Part shown: piece by piece, positions 15,046-25,833 of the stretch | How the letters are laid out: the number at the start of each line of letters is the position of its first letter | Numbering within the stretch: position 1 is the first letter of the stretch | Source of the DNA: Cyclobacteriaceae bacterium | Lineage (GTDB): Bacteria > Bacteroidota > Bacteroidia > Cytophagales > Cyclobacteriaceae | Direction of reading: 5' to 3' | Length of the DNA: 64,000 nt | Assembly (NCBI GenBank): GCA_023151255.1 | Contig: JAKLJG010000012.1 | Span: forward strand, 17,217-81,216 | Notes under the pieces: generated by a model | Database searches by the model: none | Seen by the model: the letters and a program-made list of their open reading frames with translations, nothing else | What the model was told of the DNA's origin: nothing | Position numbers and translations under genes: made by a program

Positions 15046-17128
15046 GCAGTCCATATTGTTGCGTGTGCGGGTAGCCTTTTTGTTTGTGCTGCTCTTTGCT
15101 CTGGCAGTAGTGGCCCGTATTGCTCACGTGCAGGTAGTTGAAGGCGACAAGTGGGCAACGATGGGCGAGCAGATTTCATTTGATTATAAAAAGGTTAAAG
15201 CCACACGCGGTAACATCTACTCAGATAACGGAAGTTTGCTGGCCACCTCGCTGCCTTTTTATAAAGTAGCATTCGATGCAACCTTGCCCAAAGAAGAAGT
15301 ATTTCGCAACGGTGTGGATTCACTTGCACGGTTGTTGGCATCCTTCTACAAAGACAAAAACTGGCTTGATTACAAGCGCATGCTTATCGATGCACGGGAG
15401 TCAGGCAAGCAATACATCATCATCAACAGAAAGCAGATCGACTACCAGGATAAAAAACTGATGCTCACCTGGCCCATCTTCCGCGAAGGCCGGCTAAAAG
15501 GTGGGGTCATCTTCGAAAAGATGGATGTGCGCTATCGACCGTTCTCCAACCTTAGCCGCAGAACCATCGGATTTGTAAATGAAAATGAAAATGGAGCCGG
15601 TCTGGAATATAGTTTCAATCAACAACTTGGCGGCAAAGACGGCTACGCCTATTACCAGAAAATTGCCGGTGGAATATGGAAGCCTGTGTTTGATGCCAAC
15701 AATGTTAAAGCAGTTAACGGATTGGATATTCAAACAACTCTCGACATCAATCTGCAGGATGTAGCCGAGACAGTCCTGCACAAAGCAATGGCACAACACC
15801 GTGCCGATGACGGCCTGGTGGTGGTGATGGAAGTAAAAACCGGTGAGGTGAAGGCCATCAGCAACCTGAGCAGCGATGGCAACGGTAACTTTTACGAAAA
15901 GTTCAACTTCGCCACGGGAGGTTTATTCGAGCCCGGCTCAACCTTTAAGCTGGTAACGATGATTGCCCTGCTGGAAGACAGCAACATTGACCTGGCCGAC
16001 AGCATTGATACGGGCAAGGGCGAAACCATCTTCTACAAAAAATACCGGGTGCGCGACCATGAAGAAGGCGGACTTGGAAGGATAACCATTCGTGAAGCCT
16101 TCGAACATTCTTCCAATGTAGCTATGGCTAAGTTGGTTGATAAACATTTCGGGGTGCGTCCGCAACGGTACCTCGATCATGTGGAGCGGCTTAAACTCAA
16201 CCAGCCCCTTGGTCTTCAGATTACCGGTGAGCCAACACCCAAGTTTAACTACCCGGGCCAGAAAGGCTGGAGCGGCATCAGCCTGCCCTGGATGGCGTAC
16301 GGATACGGCATTGAGATTACACCCATGCATACGCTTAGCCTGTATAACGCAGTGGCAAACAATGGAAAAATGATCAAGCCGGTATTTGTAAAATCGGTTA
16401 ACCAGGCCGATCGGATTAAAGAGCGGTATCAATCCGAAGTTATTGTTAATAAAATCTGTTCGGAACGTACGCTCAACAAGCTTAAGCAATTGCTGGAAGG
16501 CGTGGTTGAAAGCGGCACCGCCAAGAATATTAGGGGAACCCACTACCGCATTGCCGGCAAAACCGGTACTGCCCAAATCCTGGAGAACGGCCAATACACT
16601 AAAAAATATATCACCTCATTTGTGGGGTATTTTCCGGCACACAGCCCTAAATATTCAGCCATCATACTTATCAAAAATCCGCGGGGCTGGCAGCAGTACG
16701 GCAGCAACGTGGCGGCACCGGTGTTCAAAGAAATTGCCGATAACATTTATGCCCGCGACCTCAACATTCACCTGGCAATGGAAAAGAAGACTTACCGGGA
16801 GCCGGGCCTGTTTCCGGTTATCCGTGCCGGCAACCAGCAGGAGCTGACCATGCTCTGCAATGAACTGGGAATTTCAAACCATTCGAAAAGCGATGAGTTG
16901 TGGGTGCGGGCTGTAAAAAGTGGCGATGCTGTTAACTGGACAACCAATACAGCCGGCAACGGCATTGTCCCCGATGTGATGGGCATGACCTTCCGCGATG
17001 CGCTGTATTTGCTGGAGCGTGCCGGCCTGATGGTATGGTATGAAGGCACGGGTCGTGTACAAAGCCAGTCGTTATTGCCGGGTGCGCGGGTATCGAAGGG
17101 CGATCGTGTTTACATAAAACTGGGATAA
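15035..17128 (+). CDS. ftsI: Septal peptidoglycan transpeptidase (PBP3/FtsI) with C-terminal PASTA domain
   Basis: Class B penicillin-binding protein that cross-links septal peptidoglycan, anchored by an N-terminal helix (residues 7-30). The three transpeptidase motifs are complete: STFK with Ser302, SSN at 359-361, and KTG at 509-511. The dimerisation domain with RGNIYSDNGSLLA is present. At 697 residues it is longer than proteobacterial FtsI because of a single PASTA repeat at the C-terminus (IVPDVMGMTFRDALYLL...), more familiar from Gram-positives but usual in this phylum. It overlaps ftsL upstream and shares one base with murE. Confidence 0.95.
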   Translation: MNIKQSILLRVRVAFLFVLLFALAVVARIAHVQVVEGDKWATMGEQISFDYKKVKATRGNIYSDNGSLLATSLPFYKVAFDATLPKEEVFRNGVDSLARLLASFYKDKNWLDYKRMLIDARESGKQYIIINRKQIDYQDKKLMLTWPIFREGRLKGGVIFEKMDVRYRPFSNLSRRTIGFVNENENGAGLEYSFNQQLGGKDGYAYYQKIAGGIWKPVFDANNVKAVNGLDIQTTLDINLQDVAETVLHKAMAQHRADDGLVVVMEVKTGEVKAISNLSSDGNGNFYEKFNFATGGLFEPGSTFKLVTMIALLEDSNIDLADSIDTGKGETIFYKKYRVRDHEEGGLGRITIREAFEHSSNVAMAKLVDKHFGVRPQRYLDHVERLKLNQPLGLQITGEPTPKFNYPGQKGWSGISLPWMAYGYGIEITPMHTLSLYNAVANNGKMIKPVFVKSVNQADRIKERYQSEVIVNKICSERTLNKLKQLLEGVVESGTAKNIRGTHYRIAGKTGTAQILENGQYTKKYITSFVGYFPAHSPKYSAIILIKNPRGWQQYGSNVAAPVFKEIADNIYARDLNIHLAMEKKTYREPGLFPVIRAGNQQELTMLCNELGISNHSKSDELWVRAVKSGDAVNWTTNTAGNGIVPDVMGMTFRDALYLLERAGLMVWYEGTGRVQSQSLLPGARVSKGDRVYIKLG

Positions 17129-18591
17129 TGCCTGAGCTGAAAGACATATTATATGGTGTAAACATTACCTCAACCTATGGCGATATGGGCGTTGGGGTGA
17201 AAGGCATTTGCTTTGATTCGCGTAAAGTCAAAAAGGGATTTTTGTTTGTTGCCGTACGAGGCACCCAGTCTGACGGCCACCAGTTTATTGAGCAGGCCAT
17301 TGCCGGTGGTGCCATTGGAATAGTATGTGAAAAACTACCTGATACCATCCATGAAAAAAACATCTACGTCACAGTCAAAAATAGCGCGCGCGCGCTGGGA
17401 ATTATTGCTGCTAACTTTTTTGGCGCTCCGTCACAAAAACTAAAACTGGTTGGGGTAACAGGCACCAACGGCAAGACAACGGTGGCCACGTTGCTTTATA
17501 AATTGTTTGGCTCGTTGGGTTACCGCAGCGGGTTGATTTCAACGGTTGAATATAAAATTGTTGATCAAACATTGCCGTCAACCCACACTACTCCCGACCC
17601 GATTCAGTTAAATGAGTTGCTGAAAAAAATGGTCGAGGCAGGTTGCACGCACGCTTTCATGGAAGTGAGTTCGCACGCTATCGACCAGGAGCGGATTGCC
17701 GGTTTAGAATTTACCGGAGCAATCTTTACCAACATTACGCACGATCACCTCGATTATCACAAAACTTTTGAAAATTACATCAAGGCTAAGAAGAAATTTT
17801 TTGATGAGCTGAGCAGCCACGCTTTTGCACTGGTTAATGCCGATGACAAACGCGGCATGGTGATGCTGCAAAACACCAAGGCCAACCGTAAATCGTTCGG
17901 CCTGAAAAAAATGGTTGACTTCAAAGGTAAAATCATCAGTAACACATTGGAAGGTTTGGAAATGGAGGTTGACGGCAAAACCGTGTGGTTTAAACTGATA
18001 GGCGATTTCAACGCCTACAACCTGTTGGCGGTGTATGCGGCAGCCGTGCTGCTGGGCGAATCGTCTGATCAAGTACTGACAATCCTTTCGAATATGACCG
18101 GTGCTGCCGGGCGTTTTGAGGTGATTGCTGCCGGTGCAAAGATCACTGCCATTGTGGATTATGCCCACACACCCGATGCATTAAAGAATGTGTTGGAAAC
18201 CATCAAGCAGTTCCGCTCCGGACAGGAGCAGGTGATAACCGTTGTAGGCTGTGGCGGCAACCGCGACCGGACCAAGCGGCCACTGATGGCTTCCATCGCT
18301 GTACGGTTAAGCGATAAAGTGGTACTCACATCGGATAACCCGCGCGATGAAGAGCCGATGGACATTATCCGTGAGATGCAGGCGGGTATCGGACCAAGTG
18401 ATGCACGAAAAACAGTTGTGATTGCCGACAGGGAAGAGGCTATTAAAACGGCCTGCCTGATGGCTAAGGAAAAGGATATTGTGCTGGTAGCCGGCAAAGG
18501 CCATGAAACTTACCAGGAAATAAAAGGCGTGAAGTATCCTTTTGATGACAGAGAAGTGGTTGAGCGCATGTTAAAATTAATTGTCAATTAA
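17128..18591 (+). CDS. murE: UDP-MurNAc-L-Ala-D-Glu:diaminopimelate ligase
   Basis: Adds the third amino acid of the peptidoglycan stem peptide using ATP. The ATP loop [10 protein letters not shown] lies near residue 110. The substrate signature DNPR (in [10 protein letters not shown], near residue 405) indicates meso-diaminopimelate rather than lysine. The ATG overlaps the ftsI stop by one base. Length 487 residues, normal. The lysine residue expected to be carbamylated lies in a conserved mid-domain region but was not pinned down here. Confidence 0.95.
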   Translation: MPELKDILYGVNITSTYGDMGVGVKGICFDSRKVKKGFLFVAVRGTQSDGHQFIEQAIAGGAIGIVCEKLPDTIHEKNIYVTVKNSARALGIIAANFFGAPSQKLKLVGVTGTNGKTTVATLLYKLFGSLGYRSGLISTVEYKIVDQTLPSTHTTPDPIQLNELLKKMVEAGCTHAFMEVSSHAIDQERIAGLEFTGAIFTNITHDHLDYHKTFENYIKAKKKFFDELSSHAFALVNADDKRGMVMLQNTKANRKSFGLKKMVDFKGKIISNTLEGLEMEVDGKTVWFKLIGDFNAYNLLAVYAAAVLLGESSDQVLTILSNMTGAAGRFEVIAAGAKITAIVDYAHTPDALKNVLETIKQFRSGQEQVITVVGCGGNRDRTKRPLMASIAVRLSDKVVLTSDNPRDEEPMDIIREMQAGIGPSDARKTVVIADREEAIKTACLMAKEKDIVLVAGKGHETYQEIKGVKYPFDDREVVERMLKLIVN

Positions 18592-18593
18592 CG

Positions 18594-19844
18594 ATGCTGT
18601 ACTATCTATTCGATTATCTTGACAAGCAACACGACCTCATCGGGGCAGGTGTGTTCCAGTACATCTCGTTCCGCGCAGGCATGGCAGCATTTCTTTCGTT
18701 GCTCATCACCATCTTCTTTGGTAAAGGACTGATAGGTTTCTTAAGGAAGAAACAAGTTGGTGAAGAAATCCGCGACCTCGGTCTTGAAGGCCAACTGCAG
18801 AAAAAAGGCACACCCACTATGGGCGGCCTTATTATCATCGCGGCTATTTTACTTCCAACTTTACTCTTCGCCAAACTTGATAATGTTTATGTCATCCTGC
18901 TGGTAACCGCTACCGCGTGGCTGGGCCTTATCGGATTTATTGATGATTATATCAAAGTCTTTAAAAAGGATAAAGAAGGGCTTGCCGGCCGTTTTAAAAT
19001 TGTGGGGCAGGTTGGTCTGGGACTTATCGTGGGGTTAACCCTGTTCTTTCATGAAGACGTTGTTGTGCGTGAAGTAAAGCCCGTAACATCGCAAAGCAGG
19101 CTTTCCGAGTCCGTGCAGGAAATCAACGTGGATGTGCTGCAGGAAGAAGACGGCAAGCAGTACCATAATGTACGCTCAACCAAAACCACCATTCCGTTTT
19201 TGAAGAATAACGAATTTGATTACGCTTATTTTCTTCCGGCTTCGCTTAAGGATTTTACCTGGATAATCTATGTAGGTGTTGTCATCCTGGTGATCACCGC
19301 TGTTTCGAACAGCGCCAACCTGACTGATGGCATTGACGGCTTGGCGGCCGGCACTTCGGGTATCATCGGGTTAACACTGGCTATCTTCGCCTATCTCTCC
19401 GGTCGGGTTGACTTTTCCAGCTACCTCAACATCATGTACATACCCAACCTCAGTGAGTTGGTGATTTTCTGCACTGCCTTTGTAGGTGCATGCCTTGGTT
19501 TTCTTTGGTATAACGCATATCCCGCCCAGGTTTTTATGGGCGATACCGGCAGCCTTACCCTGGGCGGCATCATTGCGGTAATTGCACTGGCTGTACGCAA
19601 GGAGTTGCTTATTCCGGTGTTATGTGGAATATTTTTCATTGAAAGCCTTTCGGTAATAATCCAGGTAGGCTATTTCAAATACACAAAGAAAAAATATGGC
19701 GAAGGCAGGCGAATATTTCTCATGTCACCTTTGCATCATCACTATCAGAAGATGAATCTGCACGAATCCAAAATCGTCACGCGCTTTTGGATTGTGGGCA
19801 GCCTGTTGGCAATTGTTACACTGGCAACTTTAAAATTACGATGA
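18594..19844 (+). CDS. mraY: Phospho-MurNAc-pentapeptide transferase MraY
   Basis: Integral membrane enzyme that makes lipid I from UDP-MurNAc-pentapeptide and undecaprenyl phosphate. Conserved motifs are visible: [23 protein letters not shown] with the DD pair, [23 protein letters not shown] and SPLHHHYQK. At 416 residues it is longer than the E. coli enzyme because of an extra stretch at about residues 158-215 ([19 protein letters not shown] and on) inside an extramembrane loop, a trait of this phylum as far as I know. It follows murE by two bases and overlaps murD by four (ATGA). Confidence 0.95.
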   Translation: MLYYLFDYLDKQHDLIGAGVFQYISFRAGMAAFLSLLITIFFGKGLIGFLRKKQVGEEIRDLGLEGQLQKKGTPTMGGLIIIAAILLPTLLFAKLDNVYVILLVTATAWLGLIGFIDDYIKVFKKDKEGLAGRFKIVGQVGLGLIVGLTLFFHEDVVVREVKPVTSQSRLSESVQEINVDVLQEEDGKQYHNVRSTKTTIPFLKNNEFDYAYFLPASLKDFTWIIYVGVVILVITAVSNSANLTDGIDGLAAGTSGIIGLTLAIFAYLSGRVDFSSYLNIMYIPNLSELVIFCTAFVGACLGFLWYNAYPAQVFMGDTGSLTLGGIIAVIALAVRKELLIPVLCGIFFIESLSVIIQVGYFKYTKKKYGEGRRIFLMSPLHHHYQKMNLHESKIVTRFWIVGSLLAIVTLATLKLR

Positions 19845-21202
19845 GCAGGCGGGTAGTTATATTGGGAGCAGGCGAAAGCGGAACAGGCGCAGCCTTATTG
19901 GCGAAGGCTAAAGGCTTTGAAGTTTTCGTTTCCGATCAGGGAACTATTAAAGAGAACTACCGGGATGATCTGATCCGGAATAAAATTGATTTTGAAGAAG
20001 GGGTACACACCGAATCAAAAATTCTGAATGCCAACTTAATCATTAAGAGCCCGGGTATTCCTGAAAAGGCCGAAATAATTGTTCGGGCAAAGCAAAAATC
20101 CATCGAAGTAATTGATGAAATCGAGTTTGGCTTCCGGTTTATTAAAGGAAAAGTGATTGCCATTACCGGAACTAACGGGAAGACTACCACCACACTGCTT
20201 ACCTACCACCTGATGAAAGCGGCCGGCTTCAGCGTGGCGCTGGCCGGCAATGTGGGCGAAAGCCTGGCCCGTAAAATTGCACACGGCAACCACGATTGGT
20301 ACGTGCTTGAAATCAGCAGTTTTCAACTGGATGGTACCAAAGCTTTCCGTCCCGAAATTGCCGTGTTGCTGAACATCACACCCGATCACCTCGACCGGTA
20401 CGGGTATGAAATGCAAAACTACGTCAATTCCAAATTCCGGATCATTCAAAACATGGAGGCCGGCAATCACTTTATTTATTATGACGATGATGGAATTATT
20501 GCGAAGGAAATCAATCAGCGGAATCCGACAGTAAACCGAATTCCGGTTTCATTGAAAACCGGAGCACTGCCGGTGTATGCCAGTGGTACCACCATGCATT
20601 TTAAGCTCGGGGCCGAGGTGTTCTCTATCCGGCAGGAAGAAACCACGCTGAAAGGTCCACATAATCTGATAAACACCATGGCAGCTGTATCGGCCGTGTG
20701 TTTGGCGGGTGCAAAACTTAAATTGATAAAAGAGGGCCTGAAAACGTTCCGCAACGCCCCGCACCGGCTGGAACTTATTGCAACAATCAACGGGGTTGAT
20801 TTTGTGAATGACTCCAAGGCCACCAATGTGGATTCGGTTGTGTATGCGTTGGGAAGCTACAACCAGCCGCTCATCTGGATTGCCGGTGGCATTGATAAAG
20901 GCAATGATTACAACCTCATTAAAGATGAAGTGAAGAAAAAAGTAAAATCGCTGATTTGCCTGGGCAGGGATAATGAAAAACTAAAAAAGTTTTTTACCGG
21001 TATTGTGCCGGCCATCCATGAAACCCAAAGTGTTTCTACGCTGGTGCGGCTTGCGTTGCAGGAGGCTGCACCGGGCGATGTGGTGCTGCTGTCTCCGGCC
21101 TGTGCCAGCTTCGATTTGTTTAAAAATTATGAAGACCGTGGCGAGCAGTTTCGTAAAGCCGTACTGGAGTTAAAAAAAGAAGTTGAAAACCAATTGGTAT
21201 GA
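19841..21202 (+). CDS. murD: UDP-MurNAc-L-Ala:D-Glu ligase MurD
   Basis: Adds D-glutamate to UDP-MurNAc-L-Ala. The start at 19841 ([14 protein letters not shown]) was chosen because it overlaps the mraY stop as ATGA and begins at the Rossmann-like UDP-binding motif; the longer frame runs into mraY. The ATP loop [11 protein letters not shown], the central [11 protein letters not shown] and the domain-3 motif [11 protein letters not shown] are present. Length 453 residues. It overlaps ftsW by four bases. Confidence 0.95.
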   Translation: MSRRVVILGAGESGTGAALLAKAKGFEVFVSDQGTIKENYRDDLIRNKIDFEEGVHTESKILNANLIIKSPGIPEKAEIIVRAKQKSIEVIDEIEFGFRFIKGKVIAITGTNGKTTTTLLTYHLMKAAGFSVALAGNVGESLARKIAHGNHDWYVLEISSFQLDGTKAFRPEIAVLLNITPDHLDRYGYEMQNYVNSKFRIIQNMEAGNHFIYYDDDGIIAKEINQRNPTVNRIPVSLKTGALPVYASGTTMHFKLGAEVFSIRQEETTLKGPHNLINTMAAVSAVCLAGAKLKLIKEGLKTFRNAPHRLELIATINGVDFVNDSKATNVDSVVYALGSYNQPLIWIAGGIDKGNDYNLIKDEVKKKVKSLICLGRDNEKLKKFFTGIVPAIHETQSVSTLVRLALQEAAPGDVVLLSPACASFDLFKNYEDRGEQFRKAVLELKKEVENQLV

Positions 21203-22377
21203 ATAAACTAAAAACATGGGCTGATGAGAATCTGCAGGGCGACCGGGTAATCTGGGCGGTGGTTTTCATCTTGTCCATGATCAGCATCCTGGTGGTGTAC
21301 AGTTCAATAGGCACGCTGGCTTATAAGCGCTCGGTAAGTCCGGAAAAATACCTGCTTACTCATACCGTGCACGTGTTTATCGGGTTGGCTGCCATGTGGT
21401 TTGCGCACCGTGTGGATTACCGCTACTATTCCAAACTTTCGCGACTGGCGTTGTGGATCAGCGTGCCTTTGCTGATTTACACCTTTACAAACGGCACAAC
21501 CGTAAATGATGCAGCCCGGTGGATTAATATACCCATCATCAATACATCCTTCCAACCATCCGACTTTGCCAGCCTGGCGCTCATCATCAACCTGGCCAGC
21601 ATGCTTTCGAAGCGCCAACAGAACATTGATGATATAAAAGAGTCGCTTATACCTATCCTGTTCTGGTGCGGCTTAATCTGCGGACTGATTGCGCTCACCA
21701 ACATGTCAACCGCGGTGCTGTTACTGCTCACCTGCATGCTCATCATGTTTATCGGCAGGGTGCCCATGCGCTACCTGGCTATGTTATTGTTTGTTGGCGT
21801 GTTGTTCGGGGCCCTGGCCTTTAAGTTTGGTATGCGGGGAGGAACTGTAATTAATCGGGTGAATGATTTTATCGGGTATGTGCAGGGAACTAAAGAACTG
21901 CCCTTCCAGGCTAAACATGCGCACATTGCCGTGGCAACCGGAGGCCTTACCGGCAAAGGCCCGGGCAACAGCGACCAGCGCAACATCCTGCCTCATCCAT
22001 ACTCTGATTTTATCTATGCTATCGTCATCGAAGAATACGGCCTTGTTGGTGGTGTAGTTGTATTGGTGTTGTACCTCATCCTGTTGCATCGCGGAATGAA
22101 AGCCGCCTACAACAGCGAGCGGGCATTTGCAGGGTTGCTATCGGCCGGATTGAGTTTTGACCTGGTGTGCCAGGCTATGATAAACATGGGTGTTGTGGTG
22201 GGTCTCGGCCCGATTACCGGCCAGCCGTTGCCGCTCATCAGCATGGGCGGAACCTCCATGGTGTTTACCGGTATTTCTCTGGGCATCATTTTAAGTGTAA
22301 GCCGGGGCGAGCGCGATGAAGTATGGCAACAACAAACGGAAATGAAAGATAAGAATGTAGAAATGAAGGCAGCGTAA
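21199..22377 (+). CDS. ftsW: Septal peptidoglycan polymerase FtsW (SEDS family)
   Basis: SEDS glycosyltransferase with about ten membrane helices that polymerises septal glycan strands together with FtsI. The conserved region HSDF-type motif appears as PHPYSDFIYAIVIEEYG, containing the catalytic-site loop, and GPITGQPLPLISMGGTSM is the SEDS C-terminal signature. Length 392 residues. It starts within the murD stop. A repeat-filled 72-base gap follows before murG. Confidence 0.95.
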   Translation: MNKLKTWADENLQGDRVIWAVVFILSMISILVVYSSIGTLAYKRSVSPEKYLLTHTVHVFIGLAAMWFAHRVDYRYYSKLSRLALWISVPLLIYTFTNGTTVNDAARWINIPIINTSFQPSDFASLALIINLASMLSKRQQNIDDIKESLIPILFWCGLICGLIALTNMSTAVLLLLTCMLIMFIGRVPMRYLAMLLFVGVLFGALAFKFGMRGGTVINRVNDFIGYVQGTKELPFQAKHAHIAVATGGLTGKGPGNSDQRNILPHPYSDFIYAIVIEEYGLVGGVVVLVLYLILLHRGMKAAYNSERAFAGLLSAGLSFDLVCQAMINMGVVVGLGPITGQPLPLISMGGTSMVFTGISLGIILSVSRGERDEVWQQQTEMKDKNVEMKAA

Positions 22378-22440
22378 ACCCTCACCCCGGCCTTTCACCC
22401 TAAGGGAGAGGGGTGTCCGTCAGGACGGAGTGAGGGAGAT
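22378..22440. repeat. Intergenic palindromic element, copy 2
   Basis: The gap begins CCCTCACCCCG and ends GTGAGGG, so the ends pair. Inside, TCCGTC-AG-GACGGA forms a second small hairpin. It interrupts the otherwise overlapping ftsW-murG junction and resembles the reversed sequence at 14628-14667. It looks like a mobile or repeated intergenic element rather than a terminator, since no T-tract follows. Confidence 0.6.
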
Positions 22441-22449
22441 AAGAATTAT

Positions 22450-23616
22450 ATGAACACAGGAAAACCATATCGACTGGTAATCAGCGGTGGCGGCACCGGG
22501 GGGCACATTTTTCCGGCTTTGGCTATTGCCAATGCATTTAAAGATCGTCATCCCGATTCGAAGATTTTGTTTGTGGGCGCCAAAGGAAGAATGGAAATGA
22601 CTCGCGTGCCAGATGCCGGCTACGAAATTGTTGGCTTATGGATCAGCGGCATCCAGCGCAGGCTGAGCCTTTCTAATTTATTGCTGCCGCTTAAACTTAT
22701 CACCAGTTATTTCAAAGCATCATCTATTCTTAAAAAATTTAAGCCGCACGCAGTTATTGGCACAGGCGGATATGCCAGCGGGCCGATTATGCTGGCGGCA
22801 ACTTCGATGGGCATACCCTCATTAATTCAGGAGCAGAATTCATTTGCCGGCCTGGCCAATAAACAGGTGGCGGGCAAGGTGAGCCGTGTGTGTGTGGCCT
22901 ACGAAGGCATGGAAAAATATTTTCCTAAAGAGAAAATTGTTTTGACCGGTAATCCGGTACGAAAAGATTTACTGTCAATAGCAGATAAGCGCACCAAAGC
23001 ACTAAGCCATTTCGGCTTCGATCCATCAGTGAAGACGCTGCTGGTTATTGGAGGAAGCCTTGGCTCAAAAACCATTAACGAATGCGTTTATGCCGGTATT
23101 GAAAAACTAAGGGATGCTGGCATTCAGTTAATCTGGCAAACCGGTAAGTCGTATTTCCATCAGTACCGTGAGTTGCTGAAGAATGTGGATAAACGAAAAA
23201 TCCGTCTGTTCGATTTTTTGAAAGAGATGGATTTAGCCTATGCGACTGCCGATGTGGTGATTAGCCGGTCGGGCGCTTTGGCGGTATCGGAGTTGTGCGT
23301 GGCCGGCAAACCCTGCATCCTGGTGCCTTCGCCCAACGTGGCCGAAGATCACCAAACCAAAAATGCAATGGCATTAGTTGAAAAAGAGGCGGCTCGGATG
23401 ATTACGGATGCACAGGCAGGCGCTATGCTGGTGGATGAAGCCTTGAAATTGTTGTTCGATGAACAGCAGGCTGACCGACTTTCGGGAAATATCTGCAAGT
23501 TGGCCCGGCCTGATGCCACCGAAAAGATTGTAGATGAAATTGAAAAACTTATCGGCATTCGGGCTAACGGAAGCTCAGTTGCCGGCATAACCAATCGGGC
23601 CATGTTAATCAGTTAA
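22450..23616 (+). CDS. murG: Lipid II synthase MurG (UDP-GlcNAc transferase)
   Basis: Transfers GlcNAc from UDP-GlcNAc to lipid I on the inner face of the membrane. The N-terminal GGGTGGH loop is at residues 12-18, followed by GTGGYASGP and QEQNSFAGLANK. The C-terminal UDP-sugar part holds GGSLGS, SRSGALAVSE and PSPNVAEDHQTKNA. Length 388 residues. It ends four bases before the GTG of murC. Confidence 0.95.
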   Translation: MNTGKPYRLVISGGGTGGHIFPALAIANAFKDRHPDSKILFVGAKGRMEMTRVPDAGYEIVGLWISGIQRRLSLSNLLLPLKLITSYFKASSILKKFKPHAVIGTGGYASGPIMLAATSMGIPSLIQEQNSFAGLANKQVAGKVSRVCVAYEGMEKYFPKEKIVLTGNPVRKDLLSIADKRTKALSHFGFDPSVKTLLVIGGSLGSKTINECVYAGIEKLRDAGIQLIWQTGKSYFHQYRELLKNVDKRKIRLFDFLKEMDLAYATADVVISRSGALAVSELCVAGKPCILVPSPNVAEDHQTKNAMALVEKEAARMITDAQAGAMLVDEALKLLFDEQQADRLSGNICKLARPDATEKIVDEIEKLIGIRANGSSVAGITNRAMLIS

Positions 23617-23619
23617 GCA

Positions 23620-25023
23620 GTGAAGTTGGAAAACTACCATAATGTTTATTTTCTGGGCATCGGGGGCATTGGTATGAGCGCCATTGCACGCTGGTTCCTG
23701 AAAAAAGGCCTGCTAGTTTTCGGCTACGACCGCACACCCACATTGCTTACTGCTGATCTTCAACGGGAGGGTATGCAGATTCATTATGAAGATGCTGTTC
23801 AGCATATTCCGGCTGAAGTGCTGTCGGGTAAAGAGAAAACCCTGGTGGTGTTTACTCCGGCTATCCCGAAAGATCACCAGGAGTATAATTACCTGAAGGC
23901 ACAGGGGTACACCATCATGAAGCGGTCGGAGGTGCTTGGTCTGCTCACAAAAAATTACAGAACAATCGCGGTGGCCGGAACACACGGTAAGACTACCACC
24001 TCATCCATGATTGCCCATATTTTGAAATCTGCCCGGGTAAATATGGTGGGCTTCCTGGGGGGCATAACTACCAACTATGAGTCGAACCTCGTAATGGAAG
24101 GCGAGGTAAATCCCAACACTATCGTTGTAGTTGAGGCCGATGAGTTCGATCGTTCATTCCTGCGGTTGTTCCCGCACACGGCTGTAGTTACTTCGGCCGA
24201 TGCCGACCACCTGGATATTTATGGCAATCATGAGAGCATGCTCACTTCGTTCCGGGAATTTATCCGGCAGATTAACGAAGGGGGTGAACTTATTATTCAC
24301 GAATCGGTAGATGCCCTCCTTACGGCTGGCATCCAACTAAAATGTAAAATCACCTATGGTATGAGCCGGGGACAATTTTTTGCCGGCAACATTGCCGTTA
24401 CGCGGGGGCGTGACGGATTTTTTGAATTTGATTTATATGGCTTTGATACAGGTTATCGTATCACGCTCGGTGTCCCCGGTTTTCATAATGTCGAAAATGC
24501 CATCGCGGCAGCACTGGCCTGTTACCGGAACGGCATTTCGATGGAAGTAATTAAATCAGCACTGGCTTCTTTTAAAGGAGTGAAGCGCAGGTTTGAGTTT
24601 GTAGTCAAGTCGGATAAAGTGGTGTACGTAGACGACTACGCCCATCACCCCACCGAAATCGAGGCCTTTCTGCAATCCATGCGTTCGATGTATCCCGGTA
24701 AGAAATTAACGGTAGTGTTTCAGCCCCACCTGTACACACGCACACGCGATTTTGCCGATGGGTTTGCCAAAAGCCTGAGCCTGGCCGATGATGTACTGCT
24801 TATGGACATCTACCCTGCACGCGAACTGCCGATTCCCGGGGTGGATGCCGACATGATTTTTAAGCAGGTTACGGCAAAAAATAAGGAGCGCTGCGGCAAA
24901 AACAATCTACTGGAGAAGATTAAAAGCCGGCAACTGCAAGTGCTCGCCACGGTGGGAGCCGGAGATATTGACACGTTTGTTCAACCGATAAAAGAAATTT
25001 TGAAAGAACGCTATGAAGGGTAA
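23620..25023 (+). CDS. murC: UDP-MurNAc:L-alanine ligase MurC
   Basis: First amino-acid ligase of the stem peptide. A GTG start at 23620 gives KLENYHNVYFLGIGGIGMSA, the typical MurC beginning with its Gly-rich loop. The ATP motif AGTHGKTTTSS, the EADEFDRSF segment and VDDYAHHPTEI follow. Length 467 residues. An ATG start is not available nearby in the right place. It overlaps ftsQ by 11 bases. No murB, murF or ddl gene lies in this cluster. Confidence 0.95.
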   Translation: MKLENYHNVYFLGIGGIGMSAIARWFLKKGLLVFGYDRTPTLLTADLQREGMQIHYEDAVQHIPAEVLSGKEKTLVVFTPAIPKDHQEYNYLKAQGYTIMKRSEVLGLLTKNYRTIAVAGTHGKTTTSSMIAHILKSARVNMVGFLGGITTNYESNLVMEGEVNPNTIVVVEADEFDRSFLRLFPHTAVVTSADADHLDIYGNHESMLTSFREFIRQINEGGELIIHESVDALLTAGIQLKCKITYGMSRGQFFAGNIAVTRGRDGFFEFDLYGFDTGYRITLGVPGFHNVENAIAAALACYRNGISMEVIKSALASFKGVKRRFEFVVKSDKVVYVDDYAHHPTEIEAFLQSMRSMYPGKKLTVVFQPHLYTRTRDFADGFAKSLSLADDVLLMDIYPARELPIPGVDADMIFKQVTAKNKERCGKNNLLEKIKSRQLQVLATVGAGDIDTFVQPIKEILKERYEG

Positions 25024-25777
25024 GTGGAAAATACGAAAAGAACTTAAAATAGGAGTGGCACTGGCCGTGCTCTTCTTTTTCGTTGCCTTTACCGAACGAA
25101 AACTCGGATCGCAATCGGTAAACGATGTGATTGTTAAAGTTGAAAATGTACAGGATAACCACTTCATCGATGAAGAGGATATTCTGAAGTTGATTCGGTT
25201 GGATCGCGAAAATCTTAAGGGGGCCGATCTGACCCGGCTAAACCTGAAAGAAATTGAAGACCGGATCAAGTCCGATCGGTTTATTCAGGATGCCGACCTC
25301 TATAGCGACATCAAAGGCAACCTGATTGTGCGTGCCACCCTGCGCAGGCCCATTGCCCGCATCATCCGCAACGATGGGCCCGATGCTTATGTTGCCGAAG
25401 ATGGCACCATTATGCCGGTTAGCAGCAAGTTCACCGCACGGGTAATACTCATCAGTGGCGACAATGTGCGCAAGTTGCTTGAAATGGAAAATATCACAAC
25501 CGATGAGTGGGGCCAGCAACTGATTACGCTGTTGCATACGATTGGTAATGATGATTTCTGGCGGGCACAAATAGCCCAGGTACATCTTACTGCGAAAAAC
25601 AAACTCATCATGCTTCCGCAGATAGGCGCCCAGACTATTGAGTTTGGCACAGCCGATAAAGCCGAAGAGAAACTGAAAAAACTCAAAATCTTTTATAAGG
25701 AAATTCTGCCGCAGATGGGATGGAACCGCTATAAGCGGGTAAATGTGGAGTACGATAAACAATTGATTGCTGAATGA
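25013..25777 (+). CDS. ftsQ: Cell division protein FtsQ/DivIB-like
   Basis: Single-pass division protein (254 residues): basic cytoplasmic start, a membrane helix at residues 13-25 (IGVALAVLFFFVAF), and a periplasmic POTRA-like region (NHFIDEEDILKLIRLDREN). A beta domain follows with the conserved YVAEDGTIMPVSSKF. It would join FtsL/FtsB in the divisome. The call rests on this topology and on its position before ftsA. It overlaps the end of murC. Confidence 0.85.
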   Translation: MKGKWKIRKELKIGVALAVLFFFVAFTERKLGSQSVNDVIVKVENVQDNHFIDEEDILKLIRLDRENLKGADLTRLNLKEIEDRIKSDRFIQDADLYSDIKGNLIVRATLRRPIARIIRNDGPDAYVAEDGTIMPVSSKFTARVILISGDNVRKLLEMENITTDEWGQQLITLLHTIGNDDFWRAQIAQVHLTAKNKLIMLPQIGAQTIEFGTADKAEEKLKKLKIFYKEILPQMGWNRYKRVNVEYDKQLIAE

Positions 25778-25833
25778 AATTTTTTAACACTAAACCTATA
25801 AGAAAGACAAACAACCACTAATTGTTAAACGCT